Of a DNA stretch of 64,000 nt, positions 45,309-57,744 are shown piece after piece (positions within the stretch are counted from its first letter, which is position 1; each line of letters begins with the position of its first letter). The stretch is from the NCBI RefSeq assembly GCF_023091745.1, contig NC_068935.1, positions 64,835,021 to 64,899,020 of the forward strand, written 5' to 3'. A model generated the notes under the pieces. That model was not told where the DNA came from. It made no database searches and saw nothing but the letters and a program-made list of their open reading frames with translations. This stretch comes from Budorcas taxicolor. Its lineage: Eukaryota; Chordata; Mammalia; Artiodactyla; Bovidae. A program made the position numbers and the translations under genes.

Positions 45309-46480
45309 TGAACCAGGGATCGAATTGCCAACATCCACTGGATAATCAAAAAAGCAAGAGAGTTTCAGAAAAACATCTATTTCTGCTTTATTGCCTATGC
45401 CAAAGCCTTTGATTGTGTGGATCACAATAAGGATCACAATAAACTGTGGAAAATTCTGAAACAGATGGGAATATCAGACCACCTGACCTGCCTCTTGAGA
45501 AATCTGTATGCAGGCCAGGAAGAAACAGTTAAAACTGGACATGGAACAACAGACTGGTTCCAAATAGGAAGAGGAGTACATCAAGGCTGTATATGGTCAC
45601 CCTGCTTATTTAACTTATATTCATAGTACATCATGAGAAACGCTGGACTGGAAGAAACACAAGCTGGAATCAAGATTGCCGGAAGAAATATCAATAACCT
45701 CAGATATGCAGATGACACCACCCTTACGGCAGAAAGTGAAGAGGAACTAAAAAGCCTCTTGATGAAAGTGAAAGAGGAGAGTGAAAAGTTGGCTTAAAGC
45801 TCAACATTCAGGAAATGAAGATCATGGCATCCAGTCCCATCACTTCATGGGAAATAAATGGGGAAACAGTGGAAACAGTGTCAGACTTTATTTTTTGGGG
45901 CTCCAAAATCACTGCAGATGGTGATTGCAGCCATGAAATTAAAAGATGCCTACACCTAGGAGAAAAGTTATGACCAACCTAGATAGCATATTGAAAAGCA
46001 GAGACATTACTTTGCCATCAAAGGTCCGTCTAGTCAAGGCTATGGTTTTTCCAGTAGTCATGCATGGATGTGAGAGTTGGACTGTGAATAAGGCTGAGCG
46101 CCAAAGAATTGATACTTTTGAACTGTGGTGTTGGAGAAGACTCTTGAGAGTCCCTTGGACTGCAAGAAGATCCAACAAGTCCATTCTGAAGGAGATCAAC
46201 CCTGGGATTTCCTTGGAAGGAATAATGCTAAAGCTGAAACTCCAGTACTTTGGCCACCTCATGCGAAGAGTTGACTCACTGGAAAAGACTCTGATGCTGG
46301 GAGGTATTGAGGGCAGGAGAAGAAGGGGACGACAGAGGATGAGATGGCTGGATGGCATCACGGACTCGATGAACATGAGTCTGAGTGAACTCTGGGAGTT
46401 GGTGATGGACAGGGAGGCCTGGTGTGCTGTGATTCATGGGGTCGTGAAGAGTCAGACACGACTGAGCAACTGAACTGAAC
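45309..46480 (+). mobile_element. BovB RT and 3' end, plus strand
   Basis: Starts 'ccagggatcgaattgccaac' in mid-RT and ends 'gagcaactgaactgaac'. Box RYADDTTL (about 45704), then a one-base loss near 45790. A readable C-terminus at 45946-46473 (MVFPVVMHGCESWTVNKAER, ILKEINPGISLEGIMLKLKL). A small duplication 'ggatcacaataa' occurs at 45419-45442. Confidence 0.93.
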
Positions 46481-47278
46481 TAATGCAGATGACACCAACC
46501 TTAGGGCAGAAAATGAGGAAGAACTAAGAAGCCTCTTGATGAAAATGAAAGAAGAGAGTGAAAAAATTCGCTTAAAACTCAACATTCAGAAAACAAAGAA
46601 TATGGTATCTGGTCCCATCACTTCAGGGAAATAGATGGGGAAACAGTGGAAACAGTGTCAGACTTTTTTTTCGGGGTGGGGAGGGGGGGCTCCAAAATCA
46701 CTGCAGATGGTGACTGAGGCCATGAAATTAAAAGACGCTTACTCCTTGGAAGAAAAGTTATGGCCAACCTAGACAGCATATTGAAAAGCAGAGACATTAC
46801 TTTGCCATCAAAGGTCCGTCTAGTCAAGGCTATGGTTTTTCCTGCGGTCATGTATGGATGTGAGAGTTGGACTGTGAAGAAGGCTGAGCACCGAAGAATT
46901 GATGCTTTTGAACTGTGGTGTTGGAGAAGACTCTTGAGAGTCCCTTGGACTGCAAGGAGATCCAACCAGTCCATTCTGAAGGAGATCAACCCTGGGATTT
47001 CCTTGGAAGGAATGATGCTAAAGCTGAAATTCCAGTTCTTTGGCCACGTCATGCGAAGAGTTGACTCATTGCAAAAGACTCTGATCCTGGGAAGGATTGG
47101 GTTCAGGAAGAGAATGGGACGACAGTGGATGAGATGGCTGGATGGCATCACTGACTCGATGGTCGTGAGTCTGAGTGAACTCCGGGAGATGGTGATGGAC
47201 AGGGAGGCCTGGCGTGCTGGGATTCATGGGGCCGCAAAGAGTCGGACACGACTGAGTGACTGAACTAAACTGAACTGA
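46481..47278 (+). mobile_element. BovB 3' 0.8 kb, plus strand
   Basis: Begins at the active-site region ('atgcagatgacaccaacctt'), directly after the previous copy's tail, and ends 'gactgaactaaactgaactg'. The long frame 46760-47263 (ILKSRDITLPSKVRLVKAMV … LSELREMVMDREAW) differs from the previous copy at many positions, so the two are separate copies rather than a fresh tandem duplication. A G-run at 46675-46689. Confidence 0.92.
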
Positions 47279-47529
47279 AGACAAAAGAAATCAATGCTTT
47301 AAGTTCAAACACATTCTAAAGGATCAAAATTCATTACCCGCCCCCCCATATTTTGTGGTTTTGGTCACATGTTTTACATCTCCATGTTTATCCTTTCAGT
47401 GTTTATTGTAGGTATAGTTGCTTTTTACAAATTTTTGTCTAGTAATATACATACTGGCCTATTTAAGGAAGTGATCTTAAATCCTTTCTTTATATTTGCC
47501 TTTTCTAGTGAGCTAGTCCTTCTACTATA
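47279..47529. other. Unassigned, with a C-run at 47339-47347
   Basis: No gene seen. Could be strongly decayed L1. Confidence 0.4.
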
Positions 47530-48765
47530 GATTCTTACTTCCTTTCCACTTAGAGAAGACCCTTCAACAATTCTTTTAAGGTAGATTTAGTATTGCTGAA
47601 CTCAGCCTTTGCTTGTCTGAGAAATAATTTATCTCTCCTTCTCTTCTTTCTTTTTAAATTGAAATACAGTTAATTTATATTATTTGTTAGTTTCAAGTTT
47701 ACAGAAACGTGATTTTGTTCTACATGTGAATATGTATATATCTATACTTGTTTAAAAAATTCTTTTCCATTATAAGTTATTACAAGATATTGAATATAGT
47801 TCCCTATGCTATAGAATGAATACTTGTTGTTTATCTTCCTTCTATTCTAAATGATAACCTTTCTGGAAGCATTTCCCATTCAGCACTCTGAATATGTCAT
47901 GCCATTCCCTTCTGGCCTTCACAGTTTCTGGAGGAAATCAGTTGATAGCTTTATGAGTAATTCCTTCCTAAATGACTCTTTTGTTGTTGTTGTTGTTTTT
48001 TCTTGCTGCTTTTAGAATTATCTATCTTTAGCTTTTGCTATTTAATTACGATATGTCTTCTCGTGTGTCTGTTTGAGTTAATCTTGTTAAATTGACCCTT
48101 TTAACTTTTATAACTGGATACAGTTTCCTTTCTTTAGGCTTGGGAATTTGTCAGCCATAATTTTATAAAATACATTTTCAACCACTTTTCTCATTCTGGG
48201 AACCCTGTAATTTGAATGTTAGCATGCTTAATGTTATCTTATATATCTCTTAAACTGTTTTCACTTTTTATGTTGTTTTTCTTTTTGCTGTTTTTTTTTG
48301 AATGTTCCATCATTCTACCTTTCAGATCACATAAGTGTTCTTCTGTATAACTTAGTCTACTATTCATTTCTTCTGATGTGCTTCCTATTTTACCTATTGA
48401 ATTATTCATTCATCATTGGATTTTTAAATATTTTCCTGTTCTTGTTAAAATAATCAATATATAGATCCATTATTTTCTCTAATTCAGTTAATGTTTTTAT
48501 TATGAATATTTTCAATACTTTATCTCATGAATTGTTTATTCTTCATTATTTTTTCAGAGGTTTTCTATTGCTCTTGAAATTGAGAGTAGTACCTCAGCCA
48601 TTTCACTTTGCTTAACTTTCAATGCCTCTGTGAATTTGGGTGAAACAGTTATCTATTGTGGTCTTGATTGAGTGTTCTTATGTACAAGCATCCCCGTGCA
48701 GACAATGTGTGCCTAGTGACTATTGTGGGAAGGTTGGATTTGACACCAGTCATATATTTCTTCAG
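47530..48765 (-). mobile_element. Old L1 ORF1 / 5' region, minus strand, interrupted
   Basis: Complement of the C-terminal L1 ORF1 block: 'cattcccttctggccttcac', 'tttctggaggaaatcagttg', 'cttgctgcttttagaattat'. ORF1 runs toward higher coordinates and probably reaches 5' UTR sequence near 48640-48765. Cut by a 3' UTR fragment at 47645-47855. Confidence 0.7.
47645..47855 (-). mobile_element. L1 3' UTR fragment inserted in old L1, minus strand
   Basis: Complement of a common L1 3' end ('tacagttaatttatattatt', 'gttattacaagatattgaat', 'agttccctatgctatagaat'). Flanks 'tccttctcttctttc' and 'tccttctattcta' look like a diverged TSD. Confidence 0.7.
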
Positions 48766-48998
48766 GATGTTATGGCAATTATCATTATGGAAAAAGATGA
48801 GGCTGAAGACAGAGGAGCTAGTAATAGACCCAGAGATCCAGCAATTCCATTCTTAAGCGTACATCTGAAGAAAATGAAAGCACTAATCTGAAAAGATACA
48901 TGCACTCCAATCTTGATAGCAGAATTTTCTAAAAAGCCAAGATATGAAAGCAATGTAAGTATTCATCATATTCATCAGCAAATGAATGCATAAAGAAG

Positions 48999-49000
<2 letters not shown>

Positions 49001-49048
<48 letters not shown>
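49001..49048 (+). repeat. (GT)24 microsatellite
   Basis: 48 uninterrupted bases of GT, followed by 'acacacatatat'. Likely length-variable. Confidence 0.97.
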
Positions 49049-49050
<2 letters not shown>

Positions 49051-49060
49051 ACACATATAT

Positions 49061-49227
49061 GGGCTTCCCTTGTGGCTCAGCTGGTAAAGAATCAGCCTCC
49101 AATGCAGGAGACCTGGGTTTGATTCTTGGGTTGGGACGATCCCCTGGAAAAGGGAAAGGCTGCCCACTCCAGTACTTTGGCCTTCAGAATTCCATGGACT
49201 GTATAGTCCATGGGGTCGCAGAGTCAC
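49061..49227 (+). mobile_element. Bov-tA SINE, short 3' end
   Basis: 'gggcttcccttgtggctcag' head with 'gggtttgattcttgg' box B and the body through 'ccatggggtcgcagagtcac'. The last part of the usual tail is missing. Confidence 0.92.
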
Positions 49228-49248
49228 ATACACATACAATGGAATATT

Positions 49249-49571
49249 CAGTTCAGTTCAGTTCAGTGGCTCAGTCATGTCCAACTCTTTGTGACCCCAT
49301 GGACTGCAGTGCACCAGGCTTCCCTGTCCACCACTAACTTCCAGAGCTTGCTCAAACTCATGTCCATCAAGTCAGTGATGCCATCCAACTATCTCATTCT
49401 CTGTCACCCCCTTCTCCTCCCACCTTCAATCTTTCCCAGCATTAGGTTCTTTTCCAATGAGTCAGTTCTTTTCACCAGGTAGCCAAGGTATTGGAGTTTC
49501 ACCTTCAGCATCAGTCCTTCCAATGAATATTTCCTTTAGGAAGGACAGGTTTGATCTCCTTTCAGTCCAAG
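49249..49571 (-). mobile_element. BovB 3' end, minus strand
   Basis: TSD 'ggaatatt' at 49241-49248 and 49572-49579, inside old L1 3' DNA. Starts with the complement of the BovB tail and ends 'gatctcctttcagtccaag'. Confidence 0.94.
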
Positions 49572-52500
49572 GGAATATTACTCAGCTCTAAAGAAAAATG
49601 AAATGTTGCCATTTGCAACAATATGGATGGATCAAGAGGATATTATTCTGATGGAAATATGTCAGACAGAGAAAATCAAATATGATGATAACACTTGTAT
49701 GTAGAATATTTTAAAAAATTACAAATGAATGCATACAGTGAAACAGAGACTCACAGATACAGAAGAAAAATTAGACATTACCAGTGGAGAGAGGGAAGGA
49801 GGGAGGGACACATTAGGGATATGGGATTAAGAGATACAAACTAATATGTATAAAATTGGTAAGCTGAAATCAGAGACAACATGGCAGAGTAGAAGAACCA
49901 CTAATAAAGTGGATATAGGCAATCTACCTTAAAGATAATTCAGAGTAATGTCAGTAAAAATAATCCAAGATATAAGAAAAAGAATGGAGGCACATATTGA
50001 GAAGATATGAGAAATTCTTAGCAAAGATCTAGTAGAACTGAAAAACAAACAGAGATGAATAATACCATAACTGATATGAAAAAATCATTAGGAGGAATTA
50101 ACAGCAGAATAACCAAGGCAGAATAAAGAATAAGTGACCTGGTAGACAAAATGGTGGAAATCACTGCCACAATACAGAATATAGGAAAAAGACTGAAAAG
50201 AAATTAAGACAGCCTAAGAGACCTCTAGGACAACATTAAACAGATAAATATTCGCATTATATGGATCCCAGAAGAAGAAAAGAGAGACAGAATACCTGAA
50301 AAAATACTTGAAGAGGTAATAGTTGTAAACTTCCTAACTTGGGGAAGGAAATAATCAACCAAGTCCAGGAAGAACAGAGAGAGCCAGGCAGAATAAACTC
50401 AAGGAGGACACATAGCAATCAAACTGACAAAAAGTAAAGACAAATATAAAATATTAAAAGCAACAAGGGGAAACCAATAAATAACATACAAAGGAATTTC
50501 TATAAGGTGATTCCATAAGCTGATTTTTCAGCAGAAACTCTGCAGGTCAGAAAGGAGTGGCGAGATATATTTAATGTGATGAAAGGGAAAAACCTACAAC
50601 CAAGAATACTCTACAAAGAAAGGCTCTCATTCAGATTCATTGAATAAGTTAAAAGCTTTAAAGACAAGAGAAAACTAAGAGAATTCATCACCATGAAACC
50701 TGCTTCAGAATAAATGCTAAAGGAGATACTATAGCCAGGGGAAGAAGAAAAATAAAAGAGGGCAACAACTACAAATAAGAATATCACACATGGGAAAGCT
50801 CACTGTTAAAGGCAAACATACAATAAAAGCTGGAAGTCATTCATACACAAATATGATATCAAAACCAGAAACCATGAGAAGAGTACAAATGCAGGAAATG
50901 GGAATTGTATGCAACACTAAGAGAGTAACAACTTGGAACAACCTTTACATATACAGACCACTTTATCAAAACCTCAATGGAAATGCAAACCAAAAAACTA
51001 AAATAGATACACACCAAATAGGAAAAATAATCTAAACACAACACTAAAATGGTATTTAAACCACATGAGAAGGGAACAAAAGAAGAAGGAAAAAAAAAAA
51101 AAAAAGACCTACACAAACAAACCTAAAACAATTCAGAAAATGGCAATTGGAACATACATACATTTCAATAATTACCTTAATGTAAATAGACTAAGTGCTC
51201 CAACCAAAAGACAGAGATTGGCTGAATGAATACAAAAACAAGATTTGTGTATATGCTGTCTAAAAAGAAACTCACTCCATACCTATGTACACATAAAGCC
51301 TGAAATTGAGGGCATGAAAAAAGATCTTTATACAAATGAAAATTTTAAAAAGCAGGAATAGCAATACTCATATCAGACAAATGGACTTTAAAATAAAGAC
51401 TATTACAAAGAGACAAGGAAAGACACTATATAATGATCAAGAAGAAGATAAAACAATTATAATTATTTATGCACCCAACATAAAGCACCTCAGTAAATAA
51501 GGCAAATGCTAACAATAATAAAAGGGGAAATCCGCAGTAACACAATAATCATACTTACACCAATGGACAGATCATCCAGACAGGAAATTAAGAACAAGCC
51601 TTAAATCTACATTAGACAAGATGGACCTAATTGATATCTTCAGGAATTTTCATTCAAAAAACAGCAGAATTACACTTTTCTCAGGTTCACATGGAACATT
51701 CTCCAGGATAAATCACATCTTGAGTCACAAATCAAACTTCAGTTGCTTTAATAAAACAATGAAATTAGAATACCTTCTAACACCATACACAAAAATAAAC
51801 TCAAAATGAAATAAAGACATAAATGTAAGGCCAAACACTATAAAATTCTTAGAGAAAAACATAGGGACAACACTCTTTGACATAAATCACCGCAATATCC
51901 TCTTTGACCTGCCTCCTAAAGTAATGGAAATGAAAACAAATATTTGGACCTAATTAAACTCAAAAGCTTTTACACATCAAACTATAAACATGATTAAAAG
52001 ACAACCCTCAAAATAGGAGAAAAAATTGCAAACTAAGCAACTGACAGAGAATTAATCTCCAAAATATATAAGCAGCTCATATAGCTCAAAATCATAAAAA
52101 CAAGGAACCCAATCCCCCCCCCCCAAAAAATGGCCAGAAAAATTATACATACATTTCTCTAAAGGAGAAATACATTAGCCAATAAACATTTGAAAAGATG
52201 CTCAACAGCACTCATTATTAAAGAAATGCATATCAAAACTACAATGAAATATCACCTGACACCAGTCAGAATGGCCATCATCAAATATCTACAAATAATA
52301 AATGTTGGAGAGGATGTGGAGAAAAGGAAACCCCATTACACCATTGGTGGGAATGTAAATTGATACAGCCATTATGGAAAATGGAATGGAGATTCTAAAA
52401 AAAAAACAAAAAACAAAAAAAACAACTAGTATTAAATCTACCATATGATGAGCAATCCCACTACTGGGCATATACTGTGTTGAGAAAACCACAATTTAAA

Positions 52501-52623
52501 AAGACACATGTGCCCAAATATTCATTGAAGAAATATTTATAGTAGTCATAACATGGAAGCAAATTAGATGTTCACAAAAGATGAATGAATAAAGAAGTTG
52601 TGGTACATTTATACAATGGAATG

Positions 52624-53200
52624 CTCAGTTCAGTTCAGTCGCTCAGTCGTGTCCAACTCTTTGCGACCCCATGAATCGCAGCAGGCCAGGCCTCCCTGTC
52701 CATCACCAACTCCCGGAGTTCACTCAGACTCACGACCATTGAGTCAGTGATGCCATCCAGCCATCTCATCCTCTGTCGTCCCCTTCTCTTCCTGCCCCCA
52801 ATCCCTCCTAGCATCAGAGTCTTTTCCAATGAGTCAACTCTTCACATGAGGTGGCCAAAGTACTGGAGTTTCAGCTTTAGCATCATTCCTTCCAAAGAAA
52901 TCCCAGGGCTGATCTCCTTCAGAATGGACTGGTTGGATCTCCTTGCAGTCCAAGGGACTCTCAAGAGTCTTCTCCAACACCACAGTTCAGCGCTCAGCCT
53001 TCTTCACAGTCTAACTCTCATATCCATACATGACTACTGGAAAAACCATAGCCTTGACTAGACGGACCTTAGTCAGCAAAGTAATGTCTCTGCTTTTGAA
53101 TATACTATCTAGGTTGGTCATAACTTTTCTTCCAAGGAGTATGTGTCTTTTAATTTCATGGCTGCAATCATCATCTGCAGTGATTTTGGAGCCCAGAAAA
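52624..53200 (-). mobile_element. BovB 3' end, minus strand
   Basis: From the complement of the tail ('cagttcagtcgctcagtcgt') to the block complementary to KITADGD ('catctgcagtgattttggag'). Minus-strand frame 52635-52829 reads the BovB C-terminus (LGGIGGRKRRGRQRMRWLDG). Little diverged. Confidence 0.94.
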
Positions 53201-53332
53201 AGTTACTCAGCCATTAAAAAAAAAGAATGAATTTGAGTCAGTGGTAGTGAGGTAGATGAACAGAGAGCCTTTATACAAAGTGCAGTAGGTCAGAAAGGGA
53301 AAAACAAGTATCATATATTAACACATATATAT

Positions 53333-53602
53333 GGAGAAGGCAATGGCACCCCACTCCAGTACTCTTGCCTGGAAAATCCCGTGGACGGAGGAGCCTGGTA
53401 GGCTGCAGTCCATGGGGTCACCAAGAGTCAGACACGACTGAGCGACTTCACTTTCACTCTTTAGTTTCATACTTTGGAGAAGGAAATTGCAGCCCACTCC
53501 AGTTTTCTTGCTTGGAGAATCCCAGGGACAGGGGAGCCTGGTGGGCTGCCATCTATGGGGTCACACAGAGTCAGACACAACTGAAGTGACTTAGCAGTAG
53601 CA
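53333..53602 (+). mobile_element. Bov-A2 SINE (dimer)
   Basis: Two Bov-A monomers without tRNA head. First 'ggagaaggcaatggcacccc' … 'gagcgacttcactttcactc'; second from about 53474 'tggagaaggaaattgcagcc' … 'ctgaagtgacttagcagtag'. The unlike tails of the two units are typical of Bov-A2. Confidence 0.93.
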
Positions 53603-53930
53603 TGGAATCTAAAAAAGTGGTACTGATGAACTTAGTAGAGAATATACTTCTGGACATAGTGGATGAAGGTGAGGGTGGGATGAACTGAGAAAGTAACATT
53701 GACATATATACGCTACTATGTGTAACAGAGTGGGAAGTTGCTAAATAACACAGGGAGCCCAGACTGGTGCTCTGTGATGGCCTAGAGAGGTGGGATGGGG
53801 GGAGGGGAGGGAGACTTGAGGGAAGGGATATATCAGTGCAAAATTATGAGTGATTCACGCTATTGTACAGCATAAACCAACAGAAAAATGTAAAACAATT
53901 TTCCACCAATTAAAAAAAATAATAATTAAA

Positions 53931-54462
53931 ACTAGAAAAATACAAAATAAAAGCTAAATAAATGGACAGCTACATAACTTTAAAATTTAATAATTATCAT
54001 CAAAAATAAAAAGTAGGTAACAAATATATACTGTACAGCACACTAGGAAATATAGAAATTGTTTTATTTTAATTTTAAATGGAATATAATCTATAAAAAT
54101 ACTGAACCACAGAAAGAATATGGTAAAAGGGTTCTTTCCACATGCTTGTTTTTTCCACAAAGAGTTTATTCTCTTTATGCATTTCAACAATCACTTTTTT
54201 AAATATATAAATTACCTCCTTTCTTCAAAATTTACTACTGGTTCCCAATTGCTTATCCAAAAGAATATATTTATTATTATGAAATGTCACACCTTCACCA
54301 ACTACTTATCCAGCTGTCTTTTTTAAATCAATTATCTGTCTGCCAAAATACTGAAATTTCTTAAACATGTCATAAGTATTAATGATTCTTTCTTGTCTCC
54401 TAAAGTTATCCAGATCAATGAAGATGGCAAAGGTATAGTTTTGTTTTTATTATTCTTTGTTT
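53931..54462. other. DACH1 intron, no gene seen
   Basis: AT-rich. Open frames at 53987-54326 have no recognisable feature. Confidence 0.5.
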
Positions 54463-56385
54463 TTTAATTTCATTTATTATTATTATTATTATTTTTTTAC
54501 TTTACAATATTGTATTGGTTTTGCCATACATCAACATGAATCTGCCACGGGTGTATACGTGTTCCCAATCCTGAATTCCCCTCCCACTTCCCTCCCCATA
54601 CCATCGCTCTGGGTCATCCCAGGGCACCAGCCCCAAGCATCCTGTATCTTGCATCTAACCTAGACTGGCAATTCGTTTCTTATACGATATTATACAGGTT
54701 TCAATGCCATTCTCCCAAATCATCCCACCCTCTCCCTCTCCCACAGAGCCCAAAAGATTGTTTTTGCATCTGTGTCTCATCTGTCTCTCTTTTGCTGTCT
54801 TGCATACAGGGTTATCGTTACCATCTTTCTAAATTCTATATATATGCATTAGTATACTGTATTGGTGTTTTTCTTTCTGGCTTACTTCACTCTGTATAAT
54901 AGTCTCCAGTTTCATCTACCTCATTAGAACAGATTCAAATGTATTCTTTTTAATGGCTGAGTAATACTCCATTCTGTATATGTACCAGATCTTTCTTATC
55001 CATTCATCTGCTGATGGACATCTAGGTTGCTTCCATGTCCTGGCTATTATAAACAGTGCTGTGATGAACATTGGGGTACATGTGTCTCTTTAAATTCTGG
55101 TTTTTCGGTGTGTGTGCCCAGTGGTGGGATTGCTGGGTCAAAAGGCATTTCTAGTTCCAGTTTTTTGAGGAATCTCCACACTGTTCTCCATAGTGGCTGT
55201 ACTAGTTTGCATTCCCACCAACAGTGTAAGACGGTTCCCTTTTCTCCTCACCCTCTCCAGCATTTCTTGCTTGTAGACTTTTGGATAGCAGCCATTCTGA
55301 CTGGCGTGAAATGGTACCTCATTGTGGTTTTGATTTGCATTTCTCTGACAATGAGTGATGTTGAACATTTTTTCATGTGTTTGTTAGCCATCTGTATGTC
55401 TTCTTTGGAGAAGTGTCTATTTAGTTCTTTGACCCATTTTTTGATTTGGTCGTTTATTTTTATGGAATTGAGCTGCAGGAGTTGCTTGTATATTTTTGAG
55501 ATTAGTTGTTTGTCAGTTACTTCATTTGCTATTATTTTCTCCCATTCTGAAGGCTGTCTTTTCACCTTATTTATACTTTCCTTTGTTGTGCAGAAGCTTT
55601 TAAGTTTAATTAGGTCCCATTTGTTTATTTTTGCTTTTATTTCCAGTATTCTGGGAGGTGGGTCAGAGAGGATCCTGCTGTGATTTACATTGGAGAGTGT
55701 TTTGCCTATGTTCTCCTCTAGGAGTTTTATAGTTTCTGGTCTTACATGTAGATCTTTAATCCATTTTGAGTTTATTTTTGTGTACGGTGTTAGAAAGTGT
55801 TCTAGTTTCATACATTTACAAGTGGTTGACCAGTTTTCCCAGCACCACTTGTTAAAGAGATTGTCTTTAATCCATTGTGTATTCTTGCCTCCTTTGTCAA
55901 AGATAAGGTGTCCATATGTGTGTGGATTTATCTCTGGGCTTTCTATTTTGTTCCATTGATCTATATTTCTGTCTTTGTGCCAGTACCATACTGTCTTGAT
56001 GACTGTGGCTTTGTAGTAGAGCCTGAAGTCAGGCAGGTTGATTCCTCCAGTTCCATTCTGCTTTCTCAAGATTGCTTTGGCTATTCGAGGTTTTTTGTAT
56101 TTCCATACAAATTGTGAAATTATTTGTTCTAGCTCTGTGAAAAATACCGCTGGTAGCTTGACAGGGATTGCATTGAATCTGTAGGTTGCTTTGGGTAGTA
56201 CACTGATTTTCACTATATTGTTTCTTCCAATACATGAACATGGTATATTTCTCCATCTATTAGTGTCCTCTTTGATTTTTTTCACCAGTGTTTTATAGTT
56301 TTCTATATATAGGTCTTTAGTTTCTTTAGGTAGATATATTCCTAAGTATTTTATTCTTTTCGTTGCAATGGTGAATGAAATTGAA
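54463..56385 (-). mobile_element. Bovine L1, 5'-truncated, minus strand (1.9 kb)
   Basis: The T-rich start (54463-54500, including TTA repeats) is the complement of the tail; 3' UTR, then ORF2 C-terminus up to 'FTIATKRIKYLGIY' at about 56380. The minus-strand frame 55248-56385 is open over about 380 codons of ORF2; its stop is TGA at 55245-55247, replacing the second Cys of the zinc knuckle (CWRGC). It lies in the same orientation as DACH1, so it would be transcribed in sense. Confidence 0.94.
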
Positions 56386-56520
56386 AGAATTAATAAGTAT
56401 CTATCTATTTCAGCAATGATTTCTACTTTCAAATTCCTACTGGACACTTTCACTGGAATATTCAATTATTACATGAAAATATTGAGACAGCAAGTCTATT
56501 GATTTATTATCATGATGCAT
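56386..56520. other. Unassigned spacer between L1 and BovB
   Basis: Short AT-rich stretch without recognised features. Confidence 0.4.
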
Positions 56521-56991
56521 GGCCCGACGTTATAAACTGTAATATTGCATAGGAACCTGGAATGTTAGGTCCATGAATCAAGGCAAACTGGAAGTAGTCA
56601 AACAGGAGATGGCAAGAGTGAATGTCACCATTTTAGGAATCAGCAAATTAAAATGGACTGGAATGGGTGAATTTAACTAAGATGACCATTATATCTACTA
56701 CTGTGAGCAAGAATCCCTTAGTAGAAATGGAGTAGCCATCATAGTAAAGAAAAGAGTCTGAAATGCAGTACTCGGATGCAATCTCAAAAATGACAGAATG
56801 ATCTCTGTTCATTTCCAAGAGAAACCATTCAATATCATGGTAAGCGAAGTCTATGTCCCGACCAGTAACATTGAAGAAGCTGAAGTTGAACGGTTCTATG
56901 AAGACCTACAAGAGCTTCTAGAACTAACACTCAAAAAAGATGTCCTTTTCATTAGAGGGGACTAGAATGCAAATGTAGGGAGTCAAGAAAC

Positions 56992-57167
56992 TACTGAGTA
57001 TCGTGGACTGTAATCTAACAGGCTCCTCCGTCCATGGGATTCTCCAGGCAAGAATACTGGAGTGGGTTGCCATTTCCTTCTCCAGGGGATCTTCCCGACC
57101 CAGGGATTGAACCCGGGTCTCCCGCCTTGCAGGCAGACGCTTTAACCTCTGAGCCACCAGGGAAGCC
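56992..57167 (-). mobile_element. Bov-tA SINE in BovB endonuclease, minus strand
   Basis: TSD 'caagaaac' at 56984-56991 and 57168-57175. Complement of the tRNA-like head ends 'gagccaccagggaagccc'; box B complement 'ggattgaacccgggtctccc'. The tail side is degraded. Confidence 0.93.
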
Positions 57168-57744
57168 CAAGAAACACCTGGAGTAACAGTCAAATTGGGC
57201 TTGGAGTACAGAATGAAGCAGGATGAAGGCTAATAGAGTTTTGCCAAGAGAATGCACTGGTCATAGTAAACTCCCTCTTTCAACAACACAAGAAAATACT
57301 CTACACATGGACATCACCAGATGGTCAACACTGAAATCAGATTGACTATATCCCTTGCAGCCAAAGAAGGAGAAGCTCTATAGAGTCAACAAAAACAAGA
57401 CCTGGAGCTAACTGTAGCACAGATCATGAATTTCTTATTGCCAAATTCACAATTAAATTGAAGAAGGTAGGGTAAACGAATAGACCATTCAAGTATGACC
57501 TAAATCAAATCCCTTATGATTATACAGTGGAAATGAGAAACAGATTTAAGTGACTAGATCTGATAGACAGAATGCCTGATGAACAATGGACAGAGGTTCA
57601 TGACATTGTACAGGAGACAGGGAGCAAGACTATTTCCAAGAAAAAGAAATGCAAAGAGGAAAATAGCTGTCTGAAGAGGCATTACAAACAGCTGAGAAAA
57701 TAAGAGAAGCAAAAAGCAAAGGAGAAAATGAAAGATATACCCAT

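Larger units (their letters stand above)
48766..49860 (+). mobile_element. Old L1 3' end, plus strand, interrupted
   Basis: ORF2 C-terminus and 3' UTR: 'gatccagcaattccattctt', 'gatacatgcactccaatctt', resuming at 49572 with 'ggaatattactcagctctaa' and 'aacaatatggatggatcaag'. Interrupted by a TG microsatellite, a SINE and minus-strand BovB. Confidence 0.82.
49861..53930 (+). mobile_element. Older L1 with internal deletion, interrupted
   Basis: 5' UTR stub ('acaacatggcagagtagaag'), ORF1 relic (about 49920-50720), spacer, endonuclease part of ORF2 (about 51140-51745), then a jump at about 51748 straight to the C-terminal third, so the RT is missing. The C-terminus runs to 52623, is cut by BovB (52624-53200) and Bov-A2 (53333-53602), and ends with 3' UTR and A-rich tail at about 53930. 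Runs of C (52113-52123) and A (51090-51106) occur. All frames are broken. Confidence 0.85.

Noticed and set aside
46481..47278. Recent tandem duplication of the BovB at 45309-46480
   Set aside because: The two copies differ at many codons throughout and start at different consensus positions.
55248..56465. 405-codon minus-strand frame as a novel fusion protein
   Set aside because: The first ~28 codons are flanking DNA read by chance into L1 ORF2. No promoter or splice evidence.
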